Positions 7,093 through 15,212 of a DNA stretch of 27,748 bases are shown one piece after another (the first letter of the stretch is position 1; each line of letters starts with the position of its first letter). This DNA is from a bacterium. Lineage in GTDB: Bacteria > Chloroflexota > Dormibacteria > UBA8260 > Bog-877. Below the pieces are notes generated by a model. The model worked only from the letters and a program-made list of their open reading frames with translations. It did no database searches and was not told the DNA's origin. The stretch covers positions 1 to 27,748 of the forward strand of contig JAKAWF010000011.1 of the NCBI GenBank assembly GCA_021817025.1, given 5' to 3'. The translations under genes and the position numbers were made by a program.

Positions 7093-8550
7093 TCAGGGCC
7101 CGAACAAGGGCGGCAGGGCGGCCCGAGCAGCGATCGCCATCAGCGGCCCCAGCACAATCGCGAAGCCGAACACGGCCGCCCCGCTGAGAACAATCCCCAC
7201 CATGGCGGTCCGGCCCGGCAGACCAACCTCAGGCCCGTCCACCCGGGCATCGAACAGCACCAGCAACCATCGGAACGCCACCACCCCGGATAGCACAGCG
7301 GAGAGCAGGGCCAACCAGACCAGCCACCCCAGGCCAGCCTGGAAAGCCGACTCGACCGTGAAGACGCGAGCGAAGAAGCCGGCCACGGGAGGAGCGCCAG
7401 CCAGGGCCACCAGCAGTCCCGCCAGGAGCCCTGCCAGGATCGGGGAGCGCGCCCACAGCCCCCGCAGCGAGGCCCGACTGTCGCTCGGGCCCGGTACGGT
7501 GATCGCGCTGAGCAGGCCCAGAGAGGCAGCTGCCAGCGGGACGAAGCAGAGCAGGAGATAGAGAATGCTGGCCGTCGCGGGGCGGGCCACCTCCGGGAGG
7601 GCGATCAGCGCCAGGGCCAGTTGAGCGACCAGGAGGTTGGAGATCGCCGCCGTCAGCCGGCGCTGGCGCAGGGCGGCGAGCGGGGCCAGGATCAGGGTGG
7701 CAGCAGCCAGCACCGCCACGGTCACGGCCCAGGTCCCGGGGACTCCGCCCAGCGCCCCCGGCAGGAGCCGCAACAAAGCGGCAATGGCGGCCAGCGCGAC
7801 CATCACGGTCCGCCCGATCGAGGGCCCCAGGGGAGCCCCCACCGCCTCGCCCGCTCGCCACATCCCGAACGGGAAGACCCCCAGCTGACCGACGGCTCCG
7901 ACCAGCATCAGGAGCGCCGCCAGCGCCACCAGGGGATCGATCGGCAGCGGCCGTTGCGCCAGTGAACGCAGCTCAGTGCTCTGCGCCAGGCCCCCCAGGA
8001 TGGCCTCCCCGCCCACGAACGTCGCCAGCAGGACCCCGCTGATCACCAGCGACCGCACCGCCAGCAGCATGCTGCCGGAGTCGGTCTTGCGCAGGCCCAG
8101 CGCCAGCGAGAGCGGCAGGGAGGTCATGGCCAGACCGACCGCCAGGCTCACCATGTCCCCGGCCGAGGCGGTGAAGAGAACCCCTGCCGAGCTCACCAGC
8201 AGAAGCGCGTGGTAGACGCCGATGTGGGGCTCCAGCTCGACCTCGGCCTCGGCGCCGGTGAGAATCAGGGCCCCGGCGGCCGCCAGTCCGACCGGATAGA
8301 AGAACAAGGCAAAGCGATCCAGCAGGAAGCTGCCGTGCTCGATGTCGGGCGGGGCCAACCCCAGCGAGGTCTTCCAGAAGCCCACACTGGCCAGGAAGGC
8401 CAGGGCCAGCGCTCCCAGCGCCACCCAACGACTGAGATGGCGGTGGGCCAGGATGGGGGAATCCACCATCAGGTCCAGCCAGCTGCAGATGGCGGCTCCC
8501 AACCCCAGGATGGCTATCGGGCCGAAGTCCTGAACGAAGGCGAGGTTCAC
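7093..8550 (-). CDS. nuoN: NuoN-like complex I membrane subunit lacking proton-path residues
   Basis: A 485-residue, about 14-helix membrane protein of the NuoN/MrpD antiporter-like family. YHALLLVSSAGVLFTASAGD (113-132) and GLAMTSLPLSLALGL (139-153) align with the TM4-TM5 region of NuoN, and GAPPVAGFFARVF (385-397) with its TM12 region. The residues that carry protons in E. coli NuoN are gone by my hand alignment: TM5 Glu133 is Ala141, TM7 Lys217 is Gln222, TM8 Lys247 is non-polar, and Lys395 is Arg395. It starts at GTG 8550, overlapping the nuoM-like stop by 4 nt. It is the last gene of a five-gene nuoJKLMN-like block. The fold assignment is solid; a pumping function is doubtful. Confidence 0.82.
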   Translation of the reverse strand: MNLAFVQDFGPIAILGLGAAICSWLDLMVDSPILAHRHLSRWVALGALALAFLASVGFWKTSLGLAPPDIEHGSFLLDRFALFFYPVGLAAAGALILTGAEAEVELEPHIGVYHALLLVSSAGVLFTASAGDMVSLAVGLAMTSLPLSLALGLRKTDSGSMLLAVRSLVISGVLLATFVGGEAILGGLAQSTELRSLAQRPLPIDPLVALAALLMLVGAVGQLGVFPFGMWRAGEAVGAPLGPSIGRTVMVALAAIAALLRLLPGALGGVPGTWAVTVAVLAAATLILAPLAALRQRRLTAAISNLLVAQLALALIALPEVARPATASILYLLLCFVPLAAASLGLLSAITVPGPSDSRASLRGLWARSPILAGLLAGLLVALAGAPPVAGFFARVFTVESAFQAGLGWLVWLALLSAVLSGVVAFRWLLVLFDARVDGPEVGLPGRTAMVGIVLSGAAVFGFAIVLGPLMAIAARAALPPLFGP

Positions 8551-10085
8551 TTGTGGGCCCTCTTGGCGACCGGCGGAGGCGGCGGCGCGTAACTGGAGAC
8601 CCGAGCCGCCACCAGGTCAGTCCCGTGCACGGTGTAGGGCACGAAGTAGCCCCCCGAGATCCCGAACACGACCACCGCCGCGGCCAGGATCCAGCCCGCA
8701 TAGAACTCCGACCCGTGCGAGTCGGCGACCCCCGGATCCTCTGCCCCAGCCGGGCCGGTCCAGAAGACGGCGTTGCCGGCCCGCCACACCGCCGCGGTCA
8801 GCAGCAGCAGGCCCAGCACGGTGAGGGCGGTGACGAAGCGATGGGCGACGATGCTGCCGACCAACACCTGGAAGAGACCCGGAAAGCCGGCCAGGAGCGG
8901 CACCCCCAACAGGCCCGCCGCGGCCAGGGCGAACAGCAGCCGGAGCCTGGGCGCGCTGGCCGCCGCTCCAGCCAGCGCGCCCAGCCGGAGCCTGCCGCTG
9001 CGATCACAGACCGCCCCCACCGCCATCAGCAGCAGCGGCGCGAAGAAGGCGTAGGCGAAGCAGATTCCCAGCGCCCCCGCCAGCGAGGTCTCGGAGAAAG
9101 CGGTGATGCCGAGCAGGACGGGCCCGCCGATTGCGACCAGGGAGTTGGCGGCGATCCGGCGCAGGTCGTGGCTGCCGCGTGCGGCCAGAGCCCCCCAGTA
9201 GAGGGTGAGCAGCGCCAGCGCCAACAGCGGCAGCACCAGTTGCAGGGTGCCGCTGGGGTTCATGTCCAGGGCCACCCGCACCAGCCCGTACGCCCCCACC
9301 GGCAGGGCGCTCAAGCTGAGCAGCATTCCGACCGGGGTGGAAGCGGCGGAGACGCCGTCGACGAACCAGCGCTGGAGCGGAAAGATCGCCATCCTGGCAC
9401 CGAACGCGGCCAACAGCAGCACCGCCACGATCAGGCCCGGGGCACCCTTGGCAGGGTTCCCGGTGGAGAGCGTGAGGAAGTCGAAGGTCCGGTTGCCGGT
9501 CCGCAGCAGCATCAGCAGGATGGCGGCCAGCAGGGCCACCGCGGAGATGGACTGCACCCCCAGAACCCGTCTGGCAGCGGCGCTGGCGCGGGCGCCGCCG
9601 GCGAAGGAGACCAGCAGCGAGAGGGGTATCACCGGCCACCAGAAAAAGATCAGGAAAAGCAGCAGGTCCTGGGTCGCAAAGGTACCGGCAAGGCCCACCT
9701 CGACCAGCAGCAGGAGGGCGAAGTAAGTCCGGTAGCGCTCGCGCTGCCGCCAGCTGGCCAGGACCAATGCTGGGAACACCGCGGTGGTCGCGAACAGCAG
9801 CATCAGGCTGAGGCCGTCGACCCCCAGGTGATAGTCCAGCTGGAGGAAGAAACCGCGCAGCCAGGGAGCATCCAGGTTGGGTTGCGGGAGCGCTCCCTGG
9901 GCGGGATTGCCGACCGCGCCGAGCAGGTCGAATACCGCAATCAGCAGTGGCAACAGGGTGGCGAAGAGGGCAGTGGTCCGGACCCGGAATCGCTGCAGAT
10001 CGGTGGCGACCGGCAACGCCAGCACCACCATGGCACCGACCAGCGGCACGAACACGATCAGGGTGAGGCTGAGATCCGATGGCAT
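8547..10085 (-). CDS. nuoM: NuoM-like complex I membrane subunit lacking proton-path residues
   Basis: A 512-residue polytopic membrane protein of the NuoM family, recognised by HLGVDGLSLMLL (86-97), YRTYFALLLLVEVGLAGTFA (118-137), the QDLLLFLIFFWWPVIPLSLL segment (139-158), ARMAIFPLQRW (230-240) and GAYGLVR (264-270). Against E. coli NuoM, Glu144 in FFWEMMLVPM is Trp150, Lys234 is Arg231, Lys265 is Pro262 or a neighbouring apolar residue, and Glu407 falls in FPGLFQVL with no acid. The His of PLHGWLPDAH is Gln. The ATG at 10085 directly abuts the nuoL-like stop and the gene overlaps nuoN by 4 nt, so translation is coupled. The C-terminal tail is Pro-rich and basic (SSYAPPPPPVAKRAHK). Confidence 0.82.
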   Translation of the reverse strand: MPSDLSLTLIVFVPLVGAMVVLALPVATDLQRFRVRTTALFATLLPLLIAVFDLLGAVGNPAQGALPQPNLDAPWLRGFFLQLDYHLGVDGLSLMLLFATTAVFPALVLASWRQRERYRTYFALLLLVEVGLAGTFATQDLLLFLIFFWWPVIPLSLLVSFAGGARASAAARRVLGVQSISAVALLAAILLMLLRTGNRTFDFLTLSTGNPAKGAPGLIVAVLLLAAFGARMAIFPLQRWFVDGVSAASTPVGMLLSLSALPVGAYGLVRVALDMNPSGTLQLVLPLLALALLTLYWGALAARGSHDLRRIAANSLVAIGGPVLLGITAFSETSLAGALGICFAYAFFAPLLLMAVGAVCDRSGRLRLGALAGAAASAPRLRLLFALAAAGLLGVPLLAGFPGLFQVLVGSIVAHRFVTALTVLGLLLLTAAVWRAGNAVFWTGPAGAEDPGVADSHGSEFYAGWILAAAVVVFGISGGYFVPYTVHGTDLVAARVSSYAPPPPPVAKRAHK

Positions 10086-12134
10086 CTAGGGCAACCCCAC
10101 TGCGCCTGGATGGGCAACGCCCACCCAGGCCACCACCGCCACCGCCAGCGCCAGGACCACCAAAGCCGCCGCTCCCGATCGCGCGCTCCAGCCAGGCCAG
10201 CGGCTCCGCTCCCCATCGGCCAGTTCGAGCAGGGCGGCGAAACTGGCGCCGGCGGCGTCAGCGAGCGGATCCCAGATACGGGCCGTGAACAGCTCCACCG
10301 CCCGCGCCGGCCAGCCCAGCAACACCTGCTCACCGCCTCCGATCAGCCGCGTGCCGTCACCGATGGCATCCCAACCGGCGCGGGCGGCCGCAACCTGGGG
10401 CACTTGTTCCGGGACCATCCACATCGCGCCCGCACCCACCAGCGGGACCAGCAGGGTGAGCAGCAGCGCCCAGGCCTCGAAGGGCAGGGAGGTTGTCCCC
10501 CGGTGCGGAGCCAGGAGGGATCCCAGCCCAAGATGCACGGCGGGCAGGCTCACCAGGCCGCTGACGAGGGCCAGCGCAACCCCCACCCTCAGCACTCTCA
10601 GCTGACCTCGACCTCGAGCCTGTCCCAGGTGGCGCCTGGTCGCCCTGGCCTCGCGGGGGTCGGTGGGATCCCCACCGCGAACGGCAGCGAGCGCCACCCG
10701 CGCGCAGGCCGCCGCGAGGATGCCGGACGCCAGCAGTTCCCCGGCCCCGCCGATCATCCGCAGCCACGGACTGGCGGCCCTCACGCCCACCCCGACGCCT
10801 CCGAAGGCGGCCCCGAGCACGGCGGCTCGTCCGAAGAATGTGCCCGCCCCCACCAGCCCGCCGCAAGCTGCCAGGGCCAGCATCAGGACCAGCACCGTGG
10901 GCCTGGCCTGGCGCCAGGCCGGGCCCAGCTTGTGCACCGAGTTGACGTGGAGGTCGCGGCTGAGATGGGTCACGATGGCCGCCAGCGCGCCGCTGCCGAG
11001 CAGCGCCGCCACCGCCAGCGCCACCGCTCCCGCGGGGGTTCCCAGCCCGAAGCCGACCAGCACCGCCCCCGCCATGCTCCCGGCTGTGAAGCCGGCGAAA
11101 CGGCGGAGCCGGGTCTCGCGAAGAGCGAGCACCGCCAACCCGACGCTGGAGACCGACGCCAGAACCGCCAGCGCCGGCAGCACCCCGGCCGCGAGGTTCA
11201 GCAGAGGGTAAGTCTGGGAGAGCAGGGAGACCGCCACCGCCATGCCCACCACCGAGACCAGGGTGGCCGCCGTCGCCGCCGGGGCGTCTCCCAGGCCGCG
11301 CCAGACGCCGTGCAGCGGGAGCTGCCCGGCGGCCGCGGCGACCGCCAGCAGGATCAGCGCGGCGGCCAGGGTCATGCTCCGACCGCCGACCCCGGGGACT
11401 TGGCCGTGGGCGGCGGCGGTCCAGATCGCTGAGAGGGCAGCCAGATTCAGCCCATTGGGAATCACGCTGACGCCGTGGCGAGCCGCCGCGGTGGCGGCCA
11501 CCTGGATCGGCCCCGAGAACTTGACGTAGATGAACGCCACCGCGAGCAGCAGGGAGAGCCCGCCCAAGCGCCAGACCAGGTAGGTCCGGCGCGCCGAGGC
11601 GCCAGCCCCCTGGCCGGTGGCGCTGCCGATCAGCAGCGCCGCGAACATGCCACAGAGTTCAAACCCGAGCACCACCTGAAAGAGGCCCGGGGCCATGACC
11701 AGAGCCACGGCCGCGAAGCTGACCAGGCTGGTCAGGCGCATCAGGGACGCCAGCCTGGGATCGCTGCGCAGCTGGATCATGAGCTGGGTCTGACCGAGCA
11801 CCACCACCAGCGCCACCGTGGCCGCCAGAGCGGCCGCCACCGGGGTCGAGGCGTAGCCGACCCCGACCTGGAAGTGGGGTGCCAGGAGAGTCCGGACCGC
11901 GGCATTGAACGGGCTCTGGGTCACCGAGAAGGTCCAGAACGTGAGGGTGGATTGGTGAATCGCCGGGGACCTGGCCACGGTCGCCGCCAGCACCGCCAGG
12001 GCCGCCAGCAGGGTGAGCCAGGCGGTGCCCAGCAAGGTCTGGGCTGAACCCCGCCTGGTCTCGGCCAGATAGCTGAACGCGACTCCGGCCGGAGGAAGCA
12101 GGAGGAGGGCCCAGGCGGCATCGAGGAAATGCAA
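10086..12134 (-). CDS. nuoL: NuoL-like complex I membrane subunit, divergent
   Basis: A 682-residue membrane protein of the NuoL family, with about 14 core helices plus a long C-terminal extension of the kind that forms the lateral helix. TTG 12134 is chosen because GGAG lies 7 nt upstream and the start falls 1 nt after the nuoK-like stop; the frame runs open to 12281 only by overlapping that gene. LGFELCGMFAALLIG (156-170) matches NuoL TM5 and keeps the Glu (E159, equivalent to Glu144). The TM7 Lys229 site in AVAAAAGQLPLHG (264-276) is Ala, the TM8 His254 site is lost, and the TM12 GFFSKDE motif is TFFGRAA (432-438). Asp after the TM6 Arg is Gly192. One of the three antiporter units thus retains a single canonical acid. 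Confidence 0.8.
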   Translation of the reverse strand: MHFLDAAWALLLLPPAGVAFSYLAETRRGSAQTLLGTAWLTLLAALAVLAATVARSPAIHQSTLTFWTFSVTQSPFNAAVRTLLAPHFQVGVGYASTPVAAALAATVALVVVLGQTQLMIQLRSDPRLASLMRLTSLVSFAAVALVMAPGLFQVVLGFELCGMFAALLIGSATGQGAGASARRTYLVWRLGGLSLLLAVAFIYVKFSGPIQVAATAAARHGVSVIPNGLNLAALSAIWTAAAHGQVPGVGGRSMTLAAALILLAVAAAAGQLPLHGVWRGLGDAPAATAATLVSVVGMAVAVSLLSQTYPLLNLAAGVLPALAVLASVSSVGLAVLALRETRLRRFAGFTAGSMAGAVLVGFGLGTPAGAVALAVAALLGSGALAAIVTHLSRDLHVNSVHKLGPAWRQARPTVLVLMLALAACGGLVGAGTFFGRAAVLGAAFGGVGVGVRAASPWLRMIGGAGELLASGILAAACARVALAAVRGGDPTDPREARATRRHLGQARGRGQLRVLRVGVALALVSGLVSLPAVHLGLGSLLAPHRGTTSLPFEAWALLLTLLVPLVGAGAMWMVPEQVPQVAAARAGWDAIGDGTRLIGGGEQVLLGWPARAVELFTARIWDPLADAAGASFAALLELADGERSRWPGWSARSGAAALVVLALAVAVVAWVGVAHPGAVGLP

Positions 12135-12135
12135 G

Positions 12136-12621
12136 TCAGATCTCCGAGGAGGGGGTCTCGCCCGCCTCCTCATCCGCGTTGACTGGCTGGTCAGGTCCGG
12201 GATCGGTGCCATCCTGGTCACCATCACCCGCCTCGGACCAACCATCGGGATCTCCAGCCTCCCGGTTGGCCTCAGCGGCAATCTCGCCGTCGGGCGCCTC
12301 CAGCGCCGGGGGTGCTGGCACGGCCAGCTGACTCAGCAGATCCGCACCAGTGCGGCGCCAGACAACGGCGGCGAGGGCGGCTCCCGCCCCTATGAACAGA
12401 GTCGCCGTCAACTCCACCAGGACCGCAAAGGCCTGCAGTTGAGCGGCGCCGGCCGGGCCGGCGGCGGCGGCGAAACCGACCAGCGCCACCACCACCGCGC
12501 TGAAGACCATCGCCAGGCCCGCCAGGGCCCCGAACGCGTCGCGTCGGTGGACGATGGCAAAGACTCCCACCCCCAGGAGACACGCCGCCAGCAACAGCAG
12601 GGCCCCGGAGTTCTGGCTCAT
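12136..12621 (-). CDS. nuoK: NuoK-like small membrane subunit with acidic tail
   Basis: A 161-residue protein: three hydrophobic helices (about 6-24, 30-53, 62-86) in the NuoK pattern, then an acidic tail of about 70 residues (Asp/Glu/Gly-rich, 93-161) absent from normal NuoK (about 100 residues). GALAGLAMVFSAVVVALVGF (31-50) aligns with the NuoK TM2 segment GIELMLNAVNL but has Ala37 where the Glu36 proton carrier should be. FAVLVELTATLFIG aligns with FALFVIAVAAAEAAIG: the Glu72 site is Phe76, although a Glu occurs one and a half turns earlier (E70). It overlaps the nuoJ-like gene by 4 nt (ATGA). Position and topology support the family; sequence identity is low. Confidence 0.72.
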   Translation of the reverse strand: MSQNSGALLLLAACLLGVGVFAIVHRRDAFGALAGLAMVFSAVVVALVGFAAAAGPAGAAQLQAFAVLVELTATLFIGAGAALAAVVWRRTGADLLSQLAVPAPPALEAPDGEIAAEANREAGDPDGWSEAGDGDQDGTDPGPDQPVNADEEAGETPSSEI

Positions 12622-13235
12622 CGGTTGGCCCCGCGCCGCGCCGCGCGGGCGGCCGCCCGCGCCGCTTCCCGCTGTTCAGCCCGCCGCTGCTGCTGCGCGG
12701 CACGCCTTCTCCGAGCAGCCTCGGCCTGCTCCTCGGCCTGCTCCCGCCGGTCCCGGCCCACCAGGGTCGAGCCGCCGACCATCACCGCCGCGGCCAGGAT
12801 CAGGAGCCCGAGGACACCCACCCCGGTGCCCAGCACGAGGTGGCGGCCGACGTCCACCAGGGACGGCGCGGGCTGAGGGCGCGAGCCGAGGGCGGCACGG
12901 CTGGCGATGCCCGCCCCAACCAGCAGGCCGGCGGCCACCACCGCCGCGAGGGCCCCGATCCCGATCGAGGTCCGGAGCTGAGCGGGTGGCAAGGGCGCGG
13001 GCTCACGGTCAGCCCGGAACGGCCGGGAGAGGGGGGACATCATCGCGACCTGGGCGACCGCCCCCAGGATCAGAACCGCCAGGGCCGGCAGCAACGCGCC
13101 CGCCAGCAGGATGGCCAGCGCCAGCGCCAACGACATCAGGCCCAGCGCCCAGAGCTGCAGAGACCGCTCTCGGCGCACCAGCAAGGTGATGGCCGCTCCC
13201 ACGGTGACCCCGCCGGCAGCCGCGATCCCGATCAA
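12618..13235 (-). CDS. nuoJ: NuoJ-like membrane subunit with basic coiled-coil tail
   Basis: A 205-residue protein with about five hydrophobic helices (5-20, 28-46, 48-66, 91-111, 133-155), then a strongly basic Arg/Ala/Gln/Glu tail (161-205) likely to form a charged helix. DVGRHLVLGTGVGVLGLLIL followed by AAAVMVGGSTLVGR resembles the NuoJ C-terminal signature (GxxLF...FELAxxLLLVAMVGAIVL), but the Glu of FELA is missing. The TM3 segment ALAVLILGAVAQVAMM stands where NuoJ has the AVQVLVYAGAIMVL pi-bulge helix, and its Tyr is gone. TTG 13235 is preceded by GGAG 7 nt upstream. It is first in the nuoJKLMN-like block, 128 nt after the prenyl synthase gene. Assignment rests largely on order and topology. 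Confidence 0.65.
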   Translation of the reverse strand: MIGIAAAGGVTVGAAITLLVRRERSLQLWALGLMSLALALAILLAGALLPALAVLILGAVAQVAMMSPLSRPFRADREPAPLPPAQLRTSIGIGALAAVVAAGLLVGAGIASRAALGSRPQPAPSLVDVGRHLVLGTGVGVLGLLILAAAVMVGGSTLVGRDRREQAEEQAEAARRRRAAQQQRRAEQREAARAAARAARRGANR

Positions 13236-13320
13236 GATGGGCTCCGCCGGGAGCGCCGGGAAGGGCGTCCGGGGAGCACCCGAGCACGGTCAGGCCAGGT
13301 CTTACAGGGCACGGGCGGTC

Positions 13321-13326
13321 ATTTTA
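13321..13326 (-). promoter_or_regulatory. Possible internal promoter (-10) for the nuoJKLMN-like block
   Basis: The 128-nt gap 13236-13363 is the largest break inside this minus-strand gene run. On the minus strand it carries ATAAAAT (TAAAAT at 13326-13321), a good -10 match and the only AT-rich spot nearby, 85 nt before the nuoJ-like TTG. The -35 region is poor. Nothing else is seen in the gap. Confidence 0.35.
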
Positions 13327-13363
13327 TGGGACCACGATGGCCGAGATCGCCTGGATAGGGATT

Positions 13364-14923
13364 TCAGCGGTCGCGCAGCGTGAGCCGGTCGGCGAAACGC
13401 TCCAACCGGAGGCGGATGGGGCTGGGCAGGACCCGCAGGCTGGCCAGCGCCTCACTGCTCCAGCCATCAGCCACCGCCCGGGCGGTGGTCAGGGCCCCAG
13501 TGTCCCGGACCAGATCCAGGATTTGATCTCGAATCAGCCTGGCCTGATGGGGGTCGGCGGAATCCATGCCGCGGAGCTGGGCCAGGATCAGCTTGCGCTG
13601 TGGGCCCCGGAGGGCACAGAGGACGGGCAGCCCGCAGATGCCCTGAGCCAGGTCAGTGCCGGCGGGCTTGCCGGTGCGGGCAGGGTCACTGAAGTCGAGA
13701 CAGTCATCGATCCCCTGGAAGGCCAGCCCGAGTCTGCGGGCGAAGCGGGTCACCGCCCGGGTCTGAACCGCACTGGCACCGCCCAGCCTGGCCCCGGTGG
13801 CGGCGCAAGCGGCCAGCAGGGCCCCGGTCTTGAGCTGAGCCACGCGAATGTACGGAGCCATCTCCCCGGACCACACCGATCGGCGTTCCAGCTCCTGCAG
13901 CTGCCCGTCGGCGATCTCGACCAGGGCGTTGGCGAATGCCCGGGAGATGCGGGGATCACCGAGCCGAGCCATCAGACCGGAGGACCTGCCGAGGTAATAG
14001 TCCCCCACCCCAAGAGCGGCCAGAGGCCCAGCCACGGCCGCCACGGTGGGGGCGCCCCGCCGCGAGGATGCCCCGTCCACCAGATCGTCGTGACAGAGGG
14101 TGGCGGCATGGAGGATCTCCATCGCGGCCGCGCCCTGGAGGAGCTGGTCGGGACGGTAGCGGCCGCCGATCTCGCCTGCCAAGAGCACCAGACGGGCCCG
14201 GATCCGCTTGCCGCCGGCATTGAAGAGGGTGGCCATCGGAGTCGCCACGCTGACCGGGTCAACCGCAAGGATCCGCCCCAGGCGGTGCTCCAGAGGGTCC
14301 GAGGCAGCCAGCATCTGATCGAGATCTGCGGACCGCCCGGGGAGCTGATTCGAGCCGGCTCCGGCTCGGGCCAGCCGCCGACCCGCCCGCCACCATCTGG
14401 CCTGGACCGAGGCCGACAGGTGGTTGGCCCTGGCGCCGGAAAGGCCGCAGGCAGGCAGCAGCCGGCGTGACGCGATGGCGCTGCTGCCAGAGGAGATCAG
14501 GACGGCCCCGGCCTCGGTCAGCCCGTCGGCGAGAGCGGCCTCCATGTCCACGTCCTCATACCCCGAGAGCGACGCGGCGGCCTGGGCCAGACAGTAGTCT
14601 CCGGCCAGCGTGGCCATCCCCACTGACTCCCGGCCGGCCGCCGCCGCGGCATGCCACTCCAAGGCGCGCTCGGTCAGTTCCGCGGCGGCGGCGGCATGGA
14701 TCGCGGCGGTGCTGTCCCCGCCCCCCGCCTCGGCCGCCCTCAGGGTCAACCTCGCAGGCAGGCCCATCTGGTGCTCCCTGGGCGCAACCGCCCGGCCCCA
14801 CCCGAGGCTCGCGATCACATTGGCGGCCCGTCGCTGCGCCGGGGGCCAGACTCCTGACTCCCCCTCCGCATCCGCCTCAGGATCCCGGGCCAGGGCCGTC
14901 GACAAGGGTCCCGCGGCGGTCAT
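13364..14923 (-). CDS. Long-chain trans-prenyl diphosphate synthase with extra degenerate N-terminal half
   Basis: Condenses isopentenyl diphosphate units onto an allylic primer; long-chain members make the side chain of menaquinone. ATG 14923 is chosen for its 4-nt ATGA overlap with the preceding gene (519 residues; about 320 is normal). The catalytic part is residues 225-519: NAGGKRIRARLVLLAGE (235-251), first Asp-rich motif HDDLVD (278-283) with SRRGAPTV after it, AQLKTGALL (362-370) and second Asp-rich motif GIDDCLD (404-410) followed by TGKPAGTDLAQG. Residues 60-145 look like the first half of another prenyl synthase (LAGDYCLAQAAASL, 106-119) whose DDxxD site reads EWHAAAAAG. The product chain length cannot be read. 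The neighbouring nuo-like genes suggest a quinone link. Confidence 0.85.
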   Translation of the reverse strand: MTAAGPLSTALARDPEADAEGESGVWPPAQRRAANVIASLGWGRAVAPREHQMGLPARLTLRAAEAGGGDSTAAIHAAAAAELTERALEWHAAAAAGRESVGMATLAGDYCLAQAAASLSGYEDVDMEAALADGLTEAGAVLISSGSSAIASRRLLPACGLSGARANHLSASVQARWWRAGRRLARAGAGSNQLPGRSADLDQMLAASDPLEHRLGRILAVDPVSVATPMATLFNAGGKRIRARLVLLAGEIGGRYRPDQLLQGAAAMEILHAATLCHDDLVDGASSRRGAPTVAAVAGPLAALGVGDYYLGRSSGLMARLGDPRISRAFANALVEIADGQLQELERRSVWSGEMAPYIRVAQLKTGALLAACAATGARLGGASAVQTRAVTRFARRLGLAFQGIDDCLDFSDPARTGKPAGTDLAQGICGLPVLCALRGPQRKLILAQLRGMDSADPHQARLIRDQILDLVRDTGALTTARAVADGWSSEALASLRVLPSPIRLRLERFADRLTLRDR

Positions 14924-15210
14924 CGCGATCCCCCCAGGCGCGCCCGGGACCAGGCTCCGGCCAGGGCCAGCAGGACCACCATGCTCACCAGCAGGAAGAC
15001 CAGAACACTGGCGGCGCCCTTGCCACCCGCGCCGGTCGGGAGTGAGATCAGGAGCACCAGCCCCACCGAAGCCCCGACCCACGCGGGCAGCGGCCAGGCC
15101 CGGAACAAAGCGCGCACCCTGGTGGCCAAGCGCTCCTGAACGGGGAGCCGCGCGCCCAGGGCGATCACGGCCGCAGCCAGCACCGCGCCGACGATCCCTC
15201 CCAGAATCAT
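14920..15210 (-). CDS. Small membrane protein of unknown family (3 helices)
   Basis: A 96-residue protein I do not recognise. It has three hydrophobic segments, about 1-18, 43-59 and 68-86, an Arg-rich stretch between the first two (LPVQERLATRVRALFRAW) and a basic C-terminus (SRARLGGSR), suggesting cytosolic loops by the positive-inside rule. It starts at ATG 15210, 2 nt after the stop of the similar-sized membrane gene upstream, and overlaps the prenyl synthase start by 4 nt, so all are probably co-translated. Tight linkage to the prenyl synthase and nuo-like block suggests an accessory membrane subunit, but no homology supports a function. Confidence 0.65.
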   Translation of the reverse strand: MILGGIVGAVLAAAVIALGARLPVQERLATRVRALFRAWPLPAWVGASVGLVLLISLPTGAGGKGAASVLVFLLVSMVVLLALAGAWSRARLGGSR

Positions 15211-15212
15211 CC

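Noticed and set aside
8553..11432. A 959-codon open frame on the plus strand opposite the nuoM- and nuoL-like genes
   Set aside because: Its translation is a low-complexity Gly/Gln/Arg/His-rich chain, as produced when GC-rich third positions are read in antisense; the minus-strand genes have clear families and coupled starts.
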